DNA of 64,000 nt from Candidatus Chromulinivoraceae bacterium. GTDB lineage: Bacteria > Patescibacteriota > Saccharimonadia > Saccharimonadales > Saccharimonadaceae. Numbering within the stretch: the stretch's first letter is position 1; every line of letters begins with the position of its first letter. Below, piece by piece: positions 23,800 to 31,800 of the stretch. The stretch is from NCBI GenBank assembly GCA_035478595.1, contig DATIJL010000012.1:1-64000 (forward strand). Reading direction: 5' to 3'. Both the position numbers and the translations under genes were made by a program. Under the pieces are notes generated by a model. That model did not search any database and had not been told where the DNA came from. It saw only the letters and a program-made list of their open reading frames with translations.

Positions 23800-24708
23800 A
23801 CCTGAGTCTCAAAACCCCCACATAAGCTGGTACGCGAGCAATGTTCGGATGTAGTGAACGGCGTAGCCGTTCACCGAGCGGGGAAACGAACTCTGTAAGA
23901 AGAGATGTTCTTTAAGATAGTCAAAGACGCATTCAATCCGTGGTCGAGCCCGCAGCAGCGTTAGCTGCCAGCGGGCCAGTACTTTCTTTTTCTGCGTGGG
24001 ATGCGGTGGCGAAACAATGTAGGCATGGTGTTCTCGCCACATCTTTCGTCTCATAACGCTGGCAGTGTAGCCACCGTCGCCTACGGCGACGGTGGTAGCG
24101 TCATTCACGAGTCGAGGTATCTGTTGGCTATCCGCTTCATTGGCGGGTGTAAAGAAAACGGCCGCCAGTTGGCCACGTGTGTTGCACGCCGCATGCAACT
24201 TAAAGCCGTAGTGCCAGCCCTGCCAATTCTTGCCGAAGGCGGCGATTCCTCTCGCCACCTTGTGGCGGTCGGCTCGAACTAAGCGGCAGACTTCCAGCAT
24301 GGTACTGTCCATGAAGCGGAGCACACTGTCTTTCACGAGCAGTTGGTCAAGCATGGCCAACATGCTCGGAAGTGCCTGGTGGCACTTCCGTACCCATGAC
24401 TTGTACGAAGGAAACTGAAAGCGACGGTAGTAGAAGGTTTGTGCCCAGACGTACACTCCTTTGAGTGTACGCTGCGGAGCAACCATGCTACTGAAGAGTA
24501 GTAGTCCAATGACGTCGTTGACGTGAAGAATAATTGGTCTGCCGCCGTGCGGGCTCACGCCCGTACGGGGCAAGAAGGTATCTACCACCTCAATTAAATT
24601 CTTGATATGATGAGAACGTAAAATACGCATGTTGCTTCTCCTTTTTTGTTTTGTCACTTCAAGGATAGCAGATGCGTATTTGCATTTGGAGGGTTTTGAG
24701 ACTCAGGT
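23800..24708 (-). mobile_element. Complete IS982-family insertion sequence
   Basis: A 909-bp element bounded by perfect 18-bp terminal inverted repeats, ACCTGAGTCTCAAAACCC at 23800-23817 and its complement at 24691-24708. One transposase gene fills it; its TGA stop lies inside the left repeat. No target duplication is visible (TATGTAGG on the left, CTCTTAAA on the right), so flanks may have recombined or decayed. A diverged relative in the same orientation occurs at 1-239. Confidence 0.92.
23809..24630 (-). CDS. IS982 family transposase
   Basis: The 273-aa DDE transposase has IS982-type blocks: FMDSTMLEVCRLVRADRHK (first Asp), WHYGFKLHAACNTRG, TPANEADSQ, AVGDGGYTASVM (second Asp) and RPRIECVFDYLKEHL (Glu). 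All three catalytic residues are present and the frame is intact, so it may be active. The start is ATG 24630 preceded by GGAGAAG; the frame continues upstream to 24657 without a ribosome site. Stop TGA lies within the left terminal repeat. Confidence 0.93.
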   Translation of the reverse strand: MRILRSHHIKNLIEVVDTFLPRTGVSPHGGRPIILHVNDVIGLLLFSSMVAPQRTLKGVYVWAQTFYYRRFQFPSYKSWVRKCHQALPSMLAMLDQLLVKDSVLRFMDSTMLEVCRLVRADRHKVARGIAAFGKNWQGWHYGFKLHAACNTRGQLAAVFFTPANEADSQQIPRLVNDATTVAVGDGGYTASVMRRKMWREHHAYIVSPPHPTQKKKVLARWQLTLLRARPRIECVFDYLKEHLFLQSSFPRSVNGYAVHYIRTLLAYQLMWGF

Positions 24709-24787
24709 CTCTTAAAAAACTTGTTGACAATACGGCGTGATAAATATATTGTTGTCAGGTCAAAAGTGACAGAGCAGGGCTGATGCC

Positions 24788-25249
24788 ATGCTCCAGACGA
24801 AGGATGTGTTGCAGATGGCTGCTTCGACTAGCTTCACCGATCGCACGCTGCGGTTGCCCGTGTGGGCGATCGCCACCATGCTCGTCGCTGGGCTGCTGTC
24901 CGTCGCGTTCGCGGGATCGTTCTTCACCGTCGTGGCGCTCGCGCTGCTGGTGGTGAACATCGTCGGCGCGTTCAAGTACTTCGGCGCCGAGGTCAAGCGC
25001 ATCAGCGCGGCTCACGCCGGACACCCGATCGACAAGGCGTCGCTTCGTAAGGACGCCATGGGTTCGCTCGCGACCCCGATGTGGCTGGTGATCACACTGG
25101 CTGTCGGGTCCCTGTGGACCGGCTTCGCCCTGGCGGAGCTCGTGGGCGTCCTAATCGGACTGGTGTTCATGCTGGTCATCGTGGCCGGCCTGGGCGTCGC
25201 GCTCTACCTCGGTTACAAGGTCGCCAAGAAGCGAGGCTACATCAGCTAG
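24788..25249 (+). CDS. GC-rich small membrane protein, function unknown
   Basis: I recognise no family. The 153-aa protein has about four hydrophobic segments in two pairs (about 23-58 and 97-143) and a basic C-terminal tail with KVAKKRGYIS. Its DNA is far richer in GC than neighbours: a hand count of 24901-24960 gives 39 G/C of 60 against 24 of 60 at 25681-25740 in rpsB. The start is uncertain; ATG 24815 (MAAST) with AAGGA upstream is an alternative. TTGACA at 24724-24729 and TATATT at 24745-24750 lie upstream. It sits between the IS982 copy and rpsB and is a likely acquired cassette. Confidence 0.65.
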   Translation: MLQTKDVLQMAASTSFTDRTLRLPVWAIATMLVAGLLSVAFAGSFFTVVALALLVVNIVGAFKYFGAEVKRISAAHAGHPIDKASLRKDAMGSLATPMWLVITLAVGSLWTGFALAELVGVLIGLVFMLVIVAGLGVALYLGYKVAKKRGYIS

Positions 25250-25317
25250 TCGTTCACTGCGACCTCGGTGCGGAGGGCGGGCGCGCAGCTCGCCCTCAGC
25301 ACCCCCGGTGCTACAGC

Positions 25318-25377
25318 GGATTTCTGTAGCAGAAATCCTGAAGTGATAACGTGTTTGTCGCTTGAGGATTTTTTTAA
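25318..25377 (+). terminator. Two hairpins before the rpsB promoter
   Basis: First, a 9-bp stem (25318-25326 with 25330-25338). Overlapping it, AATCCT (25334-25339) pairs with AGGATT (25365-25370) with inner AAGTG/CGCTT pairing and a T-run following. The second is a good intrinsic terminator isolating rpsB from the GC-rich gene. Confidence 0.7.
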
Positions 25378-25381
25378 TCCG

Positions 25382-25410
25382 TTGACCTCTGATAAAAAGT
25401 GCGTTATAAT
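25382..25410 (+). promoter_or_regulatory. rpsB-tsf promoter
   Basis: TTGACC (25382-25387), 17-base spacer, TATAAT (25405-25410). It gives an approximately 75-base leader with AAGGAG before the rpsB ATG, in contrast to leaderless genes nearby. Confidence 0.8.
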
Positions 25411-25493
25411 GGTCAGGTAAACAATTTTTAATGACACAATCCGTGCCATACTCCTGAACCTCAGGGGCGCGGATGAGGAACAAGGAGTTTCAA

Positions 25494-26201
25494 ATGGCAG
25501 TAACTGTCGATATTAAAGCTCTACTCGAAGCTGGTGTTCACTTTGGACACAAAACGAGCCGCTGGCACCCAAAAATGGCCCAGTACATTCATTCTAAGCG
25601 TCAGGACAGTCACATCATTGACCTGACTAAAACGGTAGAAGGCCTTGATAAGGCGCTTCCATTCCTTACTAAGGTCGCTGGTAGCGGCAAGCAAATTTTG
25701 TTTGTTGGCACAAAAAAGCAGGCTAAGGATATTGTAAAGGCAACCGCTGAACAAGTAGGTCAGCCATTCGTTACTGAACGTTGGATCGGTGGTATGCTTA
25801 CCAACGTTGACACCGTATCAGCACAAATTAAAAAGCTAAAAGATCTCGAACGTCGCATGGCTTCTGGTGATCTTGAAAAGCGCTACAATAAGCTCGAAGT
25901 TCAGCGTTTCCAAGAGGAAATTGACGAACTTAACATTAAGTACGGTGGCATTAAAGACCTTAACGGCAAGCCAGGTGCGATGATCGTTATTGACGTTCTT
26001 ACTGATGCGAATGCCATTAAAGAGGCAAAGACACTCGGTATTCCAGTTGTTGGTGTCGTAGATACTAACGCTGATCCAACTCCAGTCGACTACGTTATTC
26101 CTGGTAACGACGACGCGATCAAGGGCCTTCAACTGCTTCTTAGTTACTTTGGCGAAGCGGTCGCAGAAGGTGCGGGAACTGTTAAAAAAGAGGAGAAATA
26201 A
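25494..26201 (+). CDS. rpsB: 30S ribosomal protein S2
   Basis: S2 (235 aa) binds the 30S head-body region. Sequence is textbook: LEAGVHFGHKTSRWHPKM, RQDSHIIDLTKTVEGL, ERWIGGMLTN, then VVDTNADPTPVDYVIPGNDDA. ATG 25494 follows AAGGAG by eight bases. It is first in the rpsB-tsf operon; its stop overlaps the tsf start by one base. Some bacteria autoregulate rpsB at the leader; a small CCTGAACCTCAGG hairpin lies in this leader, but I see no known motif. Confidence 0.98.
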   Translation: MAVTVDIKALLEAGVHFGHKTSRWHPKMAQYIHSKRQDSHIIDLTKTVEGLDKALPFLTKVAGSGKQILFVGTKKQAKDIVKATAEQVGQPFVTERWIGGMLTNVDTVSAQIKKLKDLERRMASGDLEKRYNKLEVQRFQEEIDELNIKYGGIKDLNGKPGAMIVIDVLTDANAIKEAKTLGIPVVGVVDTNADPTPVDYVIPGNDDAIKGLQLLLSYFGEAVAEGAGTVKKEEK

Positions 26202-26800
26202 TGATGGCTGTTTCAATCGAAGACATCAAAAAGCTTAAAGAACTAACAGGCGTTGGTTTGACCGATGCTAAAAAAGCGCTCGTAGAAGCTGATGGCGATT
26301 TTGATAAAGCTCTCGAAGCAATGCGCAAAAAAGGTCTTACTAAAGCAGAGAAAAAAGGTGACCGTGAAGCCCGCGAAGGCATCATCGACAGCTACGTTCA
26401 TGGTGGACGTATCGGCGTTGTAGTAGAGGTTAACTGTGAGACTGACTTCGTTGCTCGTCTTGATGACTTTAAAAAGGTCGCTCACGAAATCGCTATGCAG
26501 GTTGCGGCTATGAGTCCTAAGTATGTCACTGAGGCTGATATTCCAGCTGAAGAAGTAGACCGCTTTAAGACTGAGGCTATGGAACGCGTAAAGAACGAAG
26601 GCAAGCCAGCCGAGATCGCCGAAAAGATCGTTGAAGGCCAGGTTAAAAAGCACTTTGCTGAGCAAGTACTTATGAGTCAACAATTTATTCTTGACGATAA
26701 AAAGAGCGTCGAAGAATATGTTAAAGAAAACATCGCAAAACTTGGTGAAAACATTGTTATTCGCCAGTTCAAGCGTATCGAACTCGGCGTAAACGAGTAG
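26201..26800 (+). CDS. tsf: Elongation factor Ts
   Basis: EF-Ts (199 aa) is the nucleotide exchange factor of EF-Tu. The N-terminal UBA-like domain with LRELTGVG-type KELTGVGLTDAKKAL and the core CETDFVARLDDF are clear. It is short compared with E. coli (283 aa), having a single core domain as in many other bacteria. Start may be ATG 26201 or ATG 26204; both follow AGGAG. It overlaps rpsB by one base. A terminator at 26820 closes the operon. pyrH, which often follows, is not here. Confidence 0.97.
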   Translation: MMAVSIEDIKKLKELTGVGLTDAKKALVEADGDFDKALEAMRKKGLTKAEKKGDREAREGIIDSYVHGGRIGVVVEVNCETDFVARLDDFKKVAHEIAMQVAAMSPKYVTEADIPAEEVDRFKTEAMERVKNEGKPAEIAEKIVEGQVKKHFAEQVLMSQQFILDDKKSVEEYVKENIAKLGENIVIRQFKRIELGVNE

Positions 26801-26819
26801 ATATATCTTTGACTCTTTT

Positions 26820-26847
26820 AAAAACCCGGCAGTATAGCCGGGTTTTT
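26820..26847 (+). terminator. Intrinsic terminator of rpsB-tsf
   Basis: AAAAACCCGGC pairs perfectly with GCCGGGTTTTT around a 6-base loop. Confidence 0.9.
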
Positions 26848-26868
26848 AAGTTGACAGGAGGGAAGTAA

Positions 26869-26897
26869 TTGCATTATTTGCATTTTTATGTTACAAT
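26869..26897 (+). promoter_or_regulatory. Promoter of the GC-rich lipase cassette
   Basis: TTGCAT (26869-26874), 17-base spacer, TACAAT (26892-26897), in AT-rich DNA just before the GC-rich genes. Confidence 0.6.
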
Positions 26898-26954
26898 AAT
26901 ATTAACCTTAGGGTAGAGCACTAGCGGAGATTCGTTCTAGGTTAGGGGAAAGCA

Positions 26955-27356
26955 ATGCGACGCGGTCGCGTTATAGTCGTAGCGGTTCTTGCAGTCGCTA
27001 TATTGGTGACGGCCGGTTGGTTTTTCTACAGCCGTAGCCAGTCACCAGTCAACCCGGCACTACCGTCTCGTCTCACAGAGTCACAGGTCTCGTTCCTTGA
27101 GTCCGGGCTTAACAGTCAGGATAAGAGCGAACAGGCCAAGATTCTCACTCCGCCGCTTCGCAGTGGCGAGTGGAACCCGGGAGGGGTTCGCGCAAACGGG
27201 ACGACGGTCAAGATCGATCCGTCCTCGTTTGTGGCGGACGGTCTTGGCGGTGCACACGTGAATGCCAAAGTGAGCGGATTGGTTTCGGCCGAATTCGTCC
27301 TCACGCTGGCCTATATCGACGGTCAGTGGTTCCTCGTCACCTCAACCAAGAAGTAG
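26955..27356 (+). CDS. Membrane-anchored extracytoplasmic protein, GC-rich
   Basis: The 133-aa protein has a basic N-terminus, a single hydrophobic helix (about 6-25) and an extracellular domain of about 105 residues ending in beta-rich SAEFVLTLAYIDGQWFLVTS. No family recognised. The AGGGGAAAG before ATG is a good ribosome site. The DNA is GC-rich like the following gene, which begins within five bases of the TAG stop, so the two form an operon. A role as lipase partner or surface tether is only inferred from the pairing. Confidence 0.7.
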   Translation: MRRGRVIVVAVLAVAILVTAGWFFYSRSQSPVNPALPSRLTESQVSFLESGLNSQDKSEQAKILTPPLRSGEWNPGGVRANGTTVKIDPSSFVADGLGGAHVNAKVSGLVSAEFVLTLAYIDGQWFLVTSTKK

Positions 27357-27360
27357 GGCG

Positions 27361-28800
27361 GTGAAGATCATGAAGCGCTACACGGCGGGCCTTTGGGCCT
27401 TGCTTGTCAGCGTGGGTTTGGTACTGGGCACGATCGTCGGCGTTCAGCCGGCGGTGGCCAGTGAGTCGATCGCCTGCGATAGTGGCTTTGGCACCAAGGT
27501 GCCGGTGCTGCTGGTGCATGGGTTCGATTCGAATTCGAGCATGTGGTCTGAGGGTAAGCCATCAATGATTGATGCCGCTAGTAATATTGACGGTGTTGAG
27601 GTGGTAAAGCCGTTCGACTACAAAGACAACCACTTCGACTGGGTCACCAATGACAACATCGGACCCAAGCTAGCCCGAACGATCGACTGCCTGGCGCAAA
27701 CCTCCCGTAAGGAGGGTGGCCCAGGCAAAGTGATCGTCGTGGCACACTCGATGGGTGGCTTGGCGGCACGGTTTGCTGCCAATCAGACCATCGACGGCCG
27801 CAAGGTGGCCGATGAGCTTGGTCTGGTGGTCACACTTGGTACGCCCAACACGGGCAGTCCCTGGGCAACCGCCTTTGGCGACCTACCGCGGGCATACTGC
27901 CGGCTGCTTGTCGACAATTCGCTAGCTCCCGAGCAGCGAATGGAGCAGGTCAGCCTGTGCTGGGCGAGTAGCGCCCTCAGCGCTATGCGCGAGGGATCTA
28001 ACGAGCTGGCGCAGCTCCCACACTTTCCGGATTCCGTTCCGGTCAGGGCGATCGCCGGGCAGGTGACCCTGTATGCGCAGTACCTGTTCAGTGATGTCAA
28101 GCAGCCCCTCTCGGACGATCTGATCGTGCCGGTGAATTCGGCCTTGGCCGAGTACACCAACAAGGGTGTCGGTGACGGTCGGTTCGTGTTTTCGTGTGAC
28201 CTTCGTCGCTATGACACTTACGGATCGTCGGGACCCATTCCGAACGTCAAAGGTGGCCAGTGTTCTCATAACGAGATGTACAAGACTGGCTACATCCAGC
28301 AGTCAGTGACAAATGGGATCGGCGACTACCTGGCAAGTCGGTCACCGAACCTTGCTCCGATGCCAGATTATGGCCATTTCGGCTCCGGTCGGACGACCAT
28401 ACTCGATCGACTCGTTATCCCCACACCAAAGGGCTGGCAACTGTCCTTTACGAAGCCGGGGACGTTCGTGAACTTCTCGGATGACACGAACTGCGACGAG
28501 CAAACGAGTGCATGTCCCCACATTCACTTCATCAGCATATCACCAGGTAATACGGGTGATGATCTGATAAAGTTGTGGACAAATGGGCATGGTGACTGTG
28601 TGTCTGGGTCTCCCCGCAATGTCGAGGGGCCAGTGAACGTCACCGTAGGAGGTGAGCTTGCTCAACTGTACCGGCAATACTGCGGTAATGCTCCACGCTA
28701 CGCATGGACTATTCCGAGCAAGCAGCTTCATATAGACATCGATGAAGGAGGTGATGCGAGAATACTAGCAGGTGCGCTTGAAAAGGCCACCTGGAAGTAG
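27361..28800 (+). CDS. Secreted lipase/esterase-like alpha/beta hydrolase (GC-rich)
   Basis: A signal peptide spans about residues 1-34 (hydrophobic core ALLVSVGLVLG, cut near AVASES). The mature protein begins with VPVLLVHGFDSNSSMW (oxyanion strand), nucleophile elbow AHSMGG with Ser130, TLGTPNTGSPWA typical of lipases and PGAP1-like enzymes, acid near DDLIVPV and a possible His in SHNEMY. The last 150 residues form an extra Cys-containing domain I do not recognise. Length 479 aa. GTG 27361 and ATG 27370 both follow GGGCGG. The composition suggests transfer from a high-GC donor. It should act outside the cell on lipid or ester substrates, possibly host envelope; that target is inference. Confidence 0.82.
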   Translation: MKIMKRYTAGLWALLVSVGLVLGTIVGVQPAVASESIACDSGFGTKVPVLLVHGFDSNSSMWSEGKPSMIDAASNIDGVEVVKPFDYKDNHFDWVTNDNIGPKLARTIDCLAQTSRKEGGPGKVIVVAHSMGGLAARFAANQTIDGRKVADELGLVVTLGTPNTGSPWATAFGDLPRAYCRLLVDNSLAPEQRMEQVSLCWASSALSAMREGSNELAQLPHFPDSVPVRAIAGQVTLYAQYLFSDVKQPLSDDLIVPVNSALAEYTNKGVGDGRFVFSCDLRRYDTYGSSGPIPNVKGGQCSHNEMYKTGYIQQSVTNGIGDYLASRSPNLAPMPDYGHFGSGRTTILDRLVIPTPKGWQLSFTKPGTFVNFSDDTNCDEQTSACPHIHFISISPGNTGDDLIKLWTNGHGDCVSGSPRNVEGPVNVTVGGELAQLYRQYCGNAPRYAWTIPSKQLHIDIDEGGDARILAGALEKATWK

Positions 28801-28829
28801 CCATCAAAACTCAATAGTGCTCCCGAAGG

Positions 28830-28876
28830 CTCCGGCCGTTTCTACACAATCCAGTGTGGTGAACGGTCGGAGTTTT
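28830..28876 (+). terminator. Terminator of the lipase cassette
   Basis: CTCCGGCCGTT (28830-28840) pairs with AACGGTCGGAG (28862-28872) with one G-T pair, followed by TTTT. Confidence 0.75.
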
Positions 28877-28885
28877 CATACTTGC

Positions 28886-29344
28886 CTAGAGGGATTGCTT
28901 TGCTACCTGGTATTTAAAGTTTGGTATCTCGAGAATGTGCTGCTTTTTTGTAGACTTTAGGCTGGTGTTGCTATTATAAACATCATTTTTATTTATGTAA
29001 TAGTTTGTGTAGATTGTTTCGCCGCTTGGTGTTTTAATACCAAAATATATTTGGCCGTCTATGTTGCTAGGCTGCTTCACAACAGTCGCTTTTTGAAAAT
29101 ATTTGATAACGCTAGTGATGTCCAGATCCGTTCCATAATAATAAATAGCATTAGGATTAGAATCACATATAAGCCAACATCCGTAGCCAGTCTGCCCGAT
29201 ATATTCAAGCTGATCCCCAAGAGGATAGGTCTTTTGGGAAGCAGATTTGTTCACTAAAAAGATGGTTGTTAAGGCGCCCGCTATGATAATTACAATAACA
29301 AGTAGCAAGTATGCGATTTTTTTGTTTTTTATAAGTTTTTTCAT
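28886..29344 (-). CDS. Membrane-anchored hypothetical protein
   Basis: The 152-aa protein has a Lys-rich N-terminus and one helix (about 9-31); the rest is polar and Tyr/Asn-rich. Composition is AT-rich, so it is native-like, unlike the lipase beside it. No family recognised. The start is ATG 29344, nine bases after TATAGT on the minus strand; the open frame extends to 29365. It is divergent from frr. Confidence 0.6.
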   Translation of the reverse strand: MKKLIKNKKIAYLLLVIVIIIAGALTTIFLVNKSASQKTYPLGDQLEYIGQTGYGCWLICDSNPNAIYYYGTDLDITSVIKYFQKATVVKQPSNIDGQIYFGIKTPSGETIYTNYYINKNDVYNSNTSLKSTKKQHILEIPNFKYQVAKQSL

Positions 29345-29401
29345 GATAGTTTCACTATAGCACACCAGTGCAGGCCACTAAATATGGTAAAATAATCTTA
29401 T

Positions 29402-29956
29402 ATGTTTGATTCGAATTCCTACCAAGACAAGATAAATAGTGCACTTTCTCATTTTGAGGAGGAGCTTAAGAAAATTCGTACCGGTCGTGCTCACGCCAGT
29501 ATGCTAGAGAGTGTTAAGGTGGAAGTCTATGGGACGCTCATGCCTCTGAATCAGGCTTCTAACATTACGGCAGCCGAGGCGCAAATGCTGACCGTTACGC
29601 CGTTTGATCCTAGTAATATTAATGCTATTTCTGCAGCGATTCGTAATGACCAATCACTCGGTTTGAATCCTTCTGATGACGGCCGCGTGATTCATGTGCC
29701 TGTTCCAGCACTTACCGAGGAACGCCGTAGGCAATTAGTAAAACAATCATCTGAAAAGGGTGAAGAAGTCCGTATCGTACTTCGTAACATTCGCCAGGAT
29801 GGTCTTAAAGAAGCAAAGCGTAGAAAAGACGCCAAAGAACTCAGCGAAGATGACGTCAAACGCATCGAAAAGGATTTTGATAAGTCTATGGCTGATGCGC
29901 AGGGTAAAGTGGAGGCGACGCTCAAGGCTAAGGAAAAGGATATCCTCACAATCTAA
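29402..29956 (+). CDS. frr: Ribosome recycling factor
   Basis: RRF (184 aa) splits post-termination ribosomes together with EF-G. The family pattern is clear: FEEELKKIRTGRAHASMLESVKVEVYG, MLTVTPFDPSNINAISAAI, and RNIRQDGLKEAKRR with the closing coiled coil. TAAAAT is eight bases before the ATG, so leaderless initiation is likely. It overlaps uppS by one base in an operon running on to rseP. Confidence 0.98.
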   Translation: MFDSNSYQDKINSALSHFEEELKKIRTGRAHASMLESVKVEVYGTLMPLNQASNITAAEAQMLTVTPFDPSNINAISAAIRNDQSLGLNPSDDGRVIHVPVPALTEERRRQLVKQSSEKGEEVRIVLRNIRQDGLKEAKRRKDAKELSEDDVKRIEKDFDKSMADAQGKVEATLKAKEKDILTI

Positions 29957-30651
29957 TGGCTGAGGAAGCAATTGTTCCACAGCATATAGGATTTATCGTC
30001 GACGGCAATCGTCGATGGGCCAAAAAGCATGGTATCCCTACCTACGAAGGACATCTCGCTGGTTATAATACAAGCATCGATGTTATGAAGGCTACCTTTG
30101 AGGCGGGTGTTAAGGTTGTGTCGATGTATGCGTTTAGCACCGAGAACTGGAAACGTTCTGAGTCGGAAGTTTCAAAAATCATGTCGCTCGTACTACGTCT
30201 CCTCACCTCTGATATTCATATTTTGCAAGAGAACGGAATCCGATTAAAAATGATCGGTTCTCGTGAAGGTCTCAGCAAGGGGATTGCAAAGGCGATAGAT
30301 GAAGCTGAGGCTAAAACGGCAAGTAATACACGTGGAACGCTGGCAGTCTGTTTTAACTACGGTGGTCAGCTGGAAATAGTCGATGCCTGCAAAAAAATCG
30401 TAGAAGCTGGCGTATCTGCAGACAAAATCACTCCAGAACTTATTATAGAAAATCTATACGCGCCAGGACTACCGCCCGTTGATCTTGTAGTTCGTACGAG
30501 CGGAGAGCAACGCCTCTCTAATTTTATGTTGTGGCGAGCAGCGTATAGCGAATTTATATTTTTAGAAAAGTTCTGGCCGGACATGACAAAAGACGATGTG
30601 ACCGCTATACTAGAAGAATATTCACGCCGCGGTAGACGATTTGGAGGGTAA
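29956..30651 (+). CDS. uppS: Undecaprenyl diphosphate synthase
   Basis: UppS (231 aa) condenses isopentenyl units to the C55 carrier lipid for cell-wall precursors. Key motifs are GFIVDGNRRWAKKHGIP with the catalytic Asp, AFSTENWKRS and DLVVRTSGEQRLSNFMLWRAAYSEFIF. It overlaps the frr stop by one base and is followed directly by rseP, without the usual cdsA and dxr. Confidence 0.97.
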   Translation: MAEEAIVPQHIGFIVDGNRRWAKKHGIPTYEGHLAGYNTSIDVMKATFEAGVKVVSMYAFSTENWKRSESEVSKIMSLVLRLLTSDIHILQENGIRLKMIGSREGLSKGIAKAIDEAEAKTASNTRGTLAVCFNYGGQLEIVDACKKIVEAGVSADKITPELIIENLYAPGLPPVDLVVRTSGEQRLSNFMLWRAAYSEFIFLEKFWPDMTKDDVTAILEEYSRRGRRFGG

Positions 30652-31800
30652 ATGCAGTTAATTTTCGGTATCATTCTAGGCTTATTAATTTTGGTCATTC
30701 TTGTTGTCGTACATGAACTTGGGCACGCTGTTATTGCTAGGCGCAATGGGGTAATCGTAGAGGAATTTGGTATAGGTTTTCCTCCGCGTGGCTGGGCAAA
30801 AAAGCTTAAAAACGGTGTCTTATTCAGTCTTAACTGGTTGCCGCTTGGTGGTTTTGTAAAACTGCAGGGCGAGCATGATAATGCGAGCAAAAAAGGGGAT
30901 TATGGTGCCTCTGGTTACTGGGCTAAAACTCGAATCCTACTTGCTGGCGTTGTTATTAACTGGCTTGTTGCGGCACTCCTCCTAACTGGTCTTGCTTGGA
31001 CGGGTCTTCCGAAAATCTTACCAAACCAGTTTTCAATGCCAGGTGATACTATTCTTAGCGAAAAACCGGTCGAGATTGTGGAAATTGCTAAAAATTCCCC
31101 TGCAGAAACAGCAGGTTTGAAAGTTGGTGACCAGATACTTCGCTTCTCTGGTGAACCGGTGCCAACATCGGCTGCTCTTGCGGCTCAGTCAAGGTCTAAA
31201 AAGGGTCAGAACGTTGAAATTATATATTCGCGTGACGGTGTGGAGCGTACGACGCGCGTTCAGCTTCGTGCCGACGACCAGAACGGACGAGGATATCTTG
31301 GTGTAGGCTCGGGTCAACAAGAGTTGATTCACGCCAGCTGGTCAGCTCCTGTTGTCGGTGTTGTGACAACAGGCCAGTTTACGATCGTAACCTTGCAGGG
31401 TCTCGGTAACCTATTAGGCAACCTTGTTTCTGGTGTTGTATTACAATTTAGTCCTGATGCAACGATCCGTACACAGGCACATCAAGATCTTGGTGCTGCA
31501 AGCAGCAGTGTCGCCGGTCCGGTGGGTATTTTGGGAACAATCTTCCCGGCAGCAGAGCAAGCTGGTCCTACTCAGTTGATTTTCTTGACTGCAATCATAT
31601 CACTCACTCTTTCTGTTATGAATGTCCTACCAATCCCTGCGCTTGACGGTGGTCGTTGGTTTGTAATGACAATTTACCGTTTACGTAAAAAAACGCTCAC
31701 AAAAGAGCGCGAGGAGCGGATTCAGGGTACCGGCTTCTTGATTTTAATGGCCCTTGTAATAGTGGTAACAATCGCCGATGTTAGTAAACTCTTCAAGTAA
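30652..31800 (+). CDS. rseP: Site-2 protease RseP (M50 zinc metalloprotease)
   Basis: RseP (382 aa) is an intramembrane protease that cuts membrane-bound anti-sigma factors or signal-peptide remnants. It has HELGH at 21-25 in helix 1, one PDZ domain (about 135-205) and the second-site motif NVLPIPALDGGRW. The start directly follows the uppS stop. It lies in the frr-uppS-rseP operon and its 3' end overlaps the next gene by 23 bases. No anti-sigma factor is visible in the window. Confidence 0.95.
   Translation: MQLIFGIILGLLILVILVVVHELGHAVIARRNGVIVEEFGIGFPPRGWAKKLKNGVLFSLNWLPLGGFVKLQGEHDNASKKGDYGASGYWAKTRILLAGVVINWLVAALLLTGLAWTGLPKILPNQFSMPGDTILSEKPVEIVEIAKNSPAETAGLKVGDQILRFSGEPVPTSAALAAQSRSKKGQNVEIIYSRDGVERTTRVQLRADDQNGRGYLGVGSGQQELIHASWSAPVVGVVTTGQFTIVTLQGLGNLLGNLVSGVVLQFSPDATIRTQAHQDLGAASSSVAGPVGILGTIFPAAEQAGPTQLIFLTAIISLTLSVMNVLPIPALDGGRWFVMTIYRLRKKTLTKEREERIQGTGFLILMALVIVVTIADVSKLFK

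Noticed and set aside
23792-24716. Target-site duplication of the complete IS982
   Set aside because: Flanking TATGTAGG and CTCTTAAA do not match.
25081-25329. Arg-rich plus-strand frame overlapping the GC-rich membrane gene
   Set aside because: Shadow ORF from high GC; no start signal and low-complexity composition.
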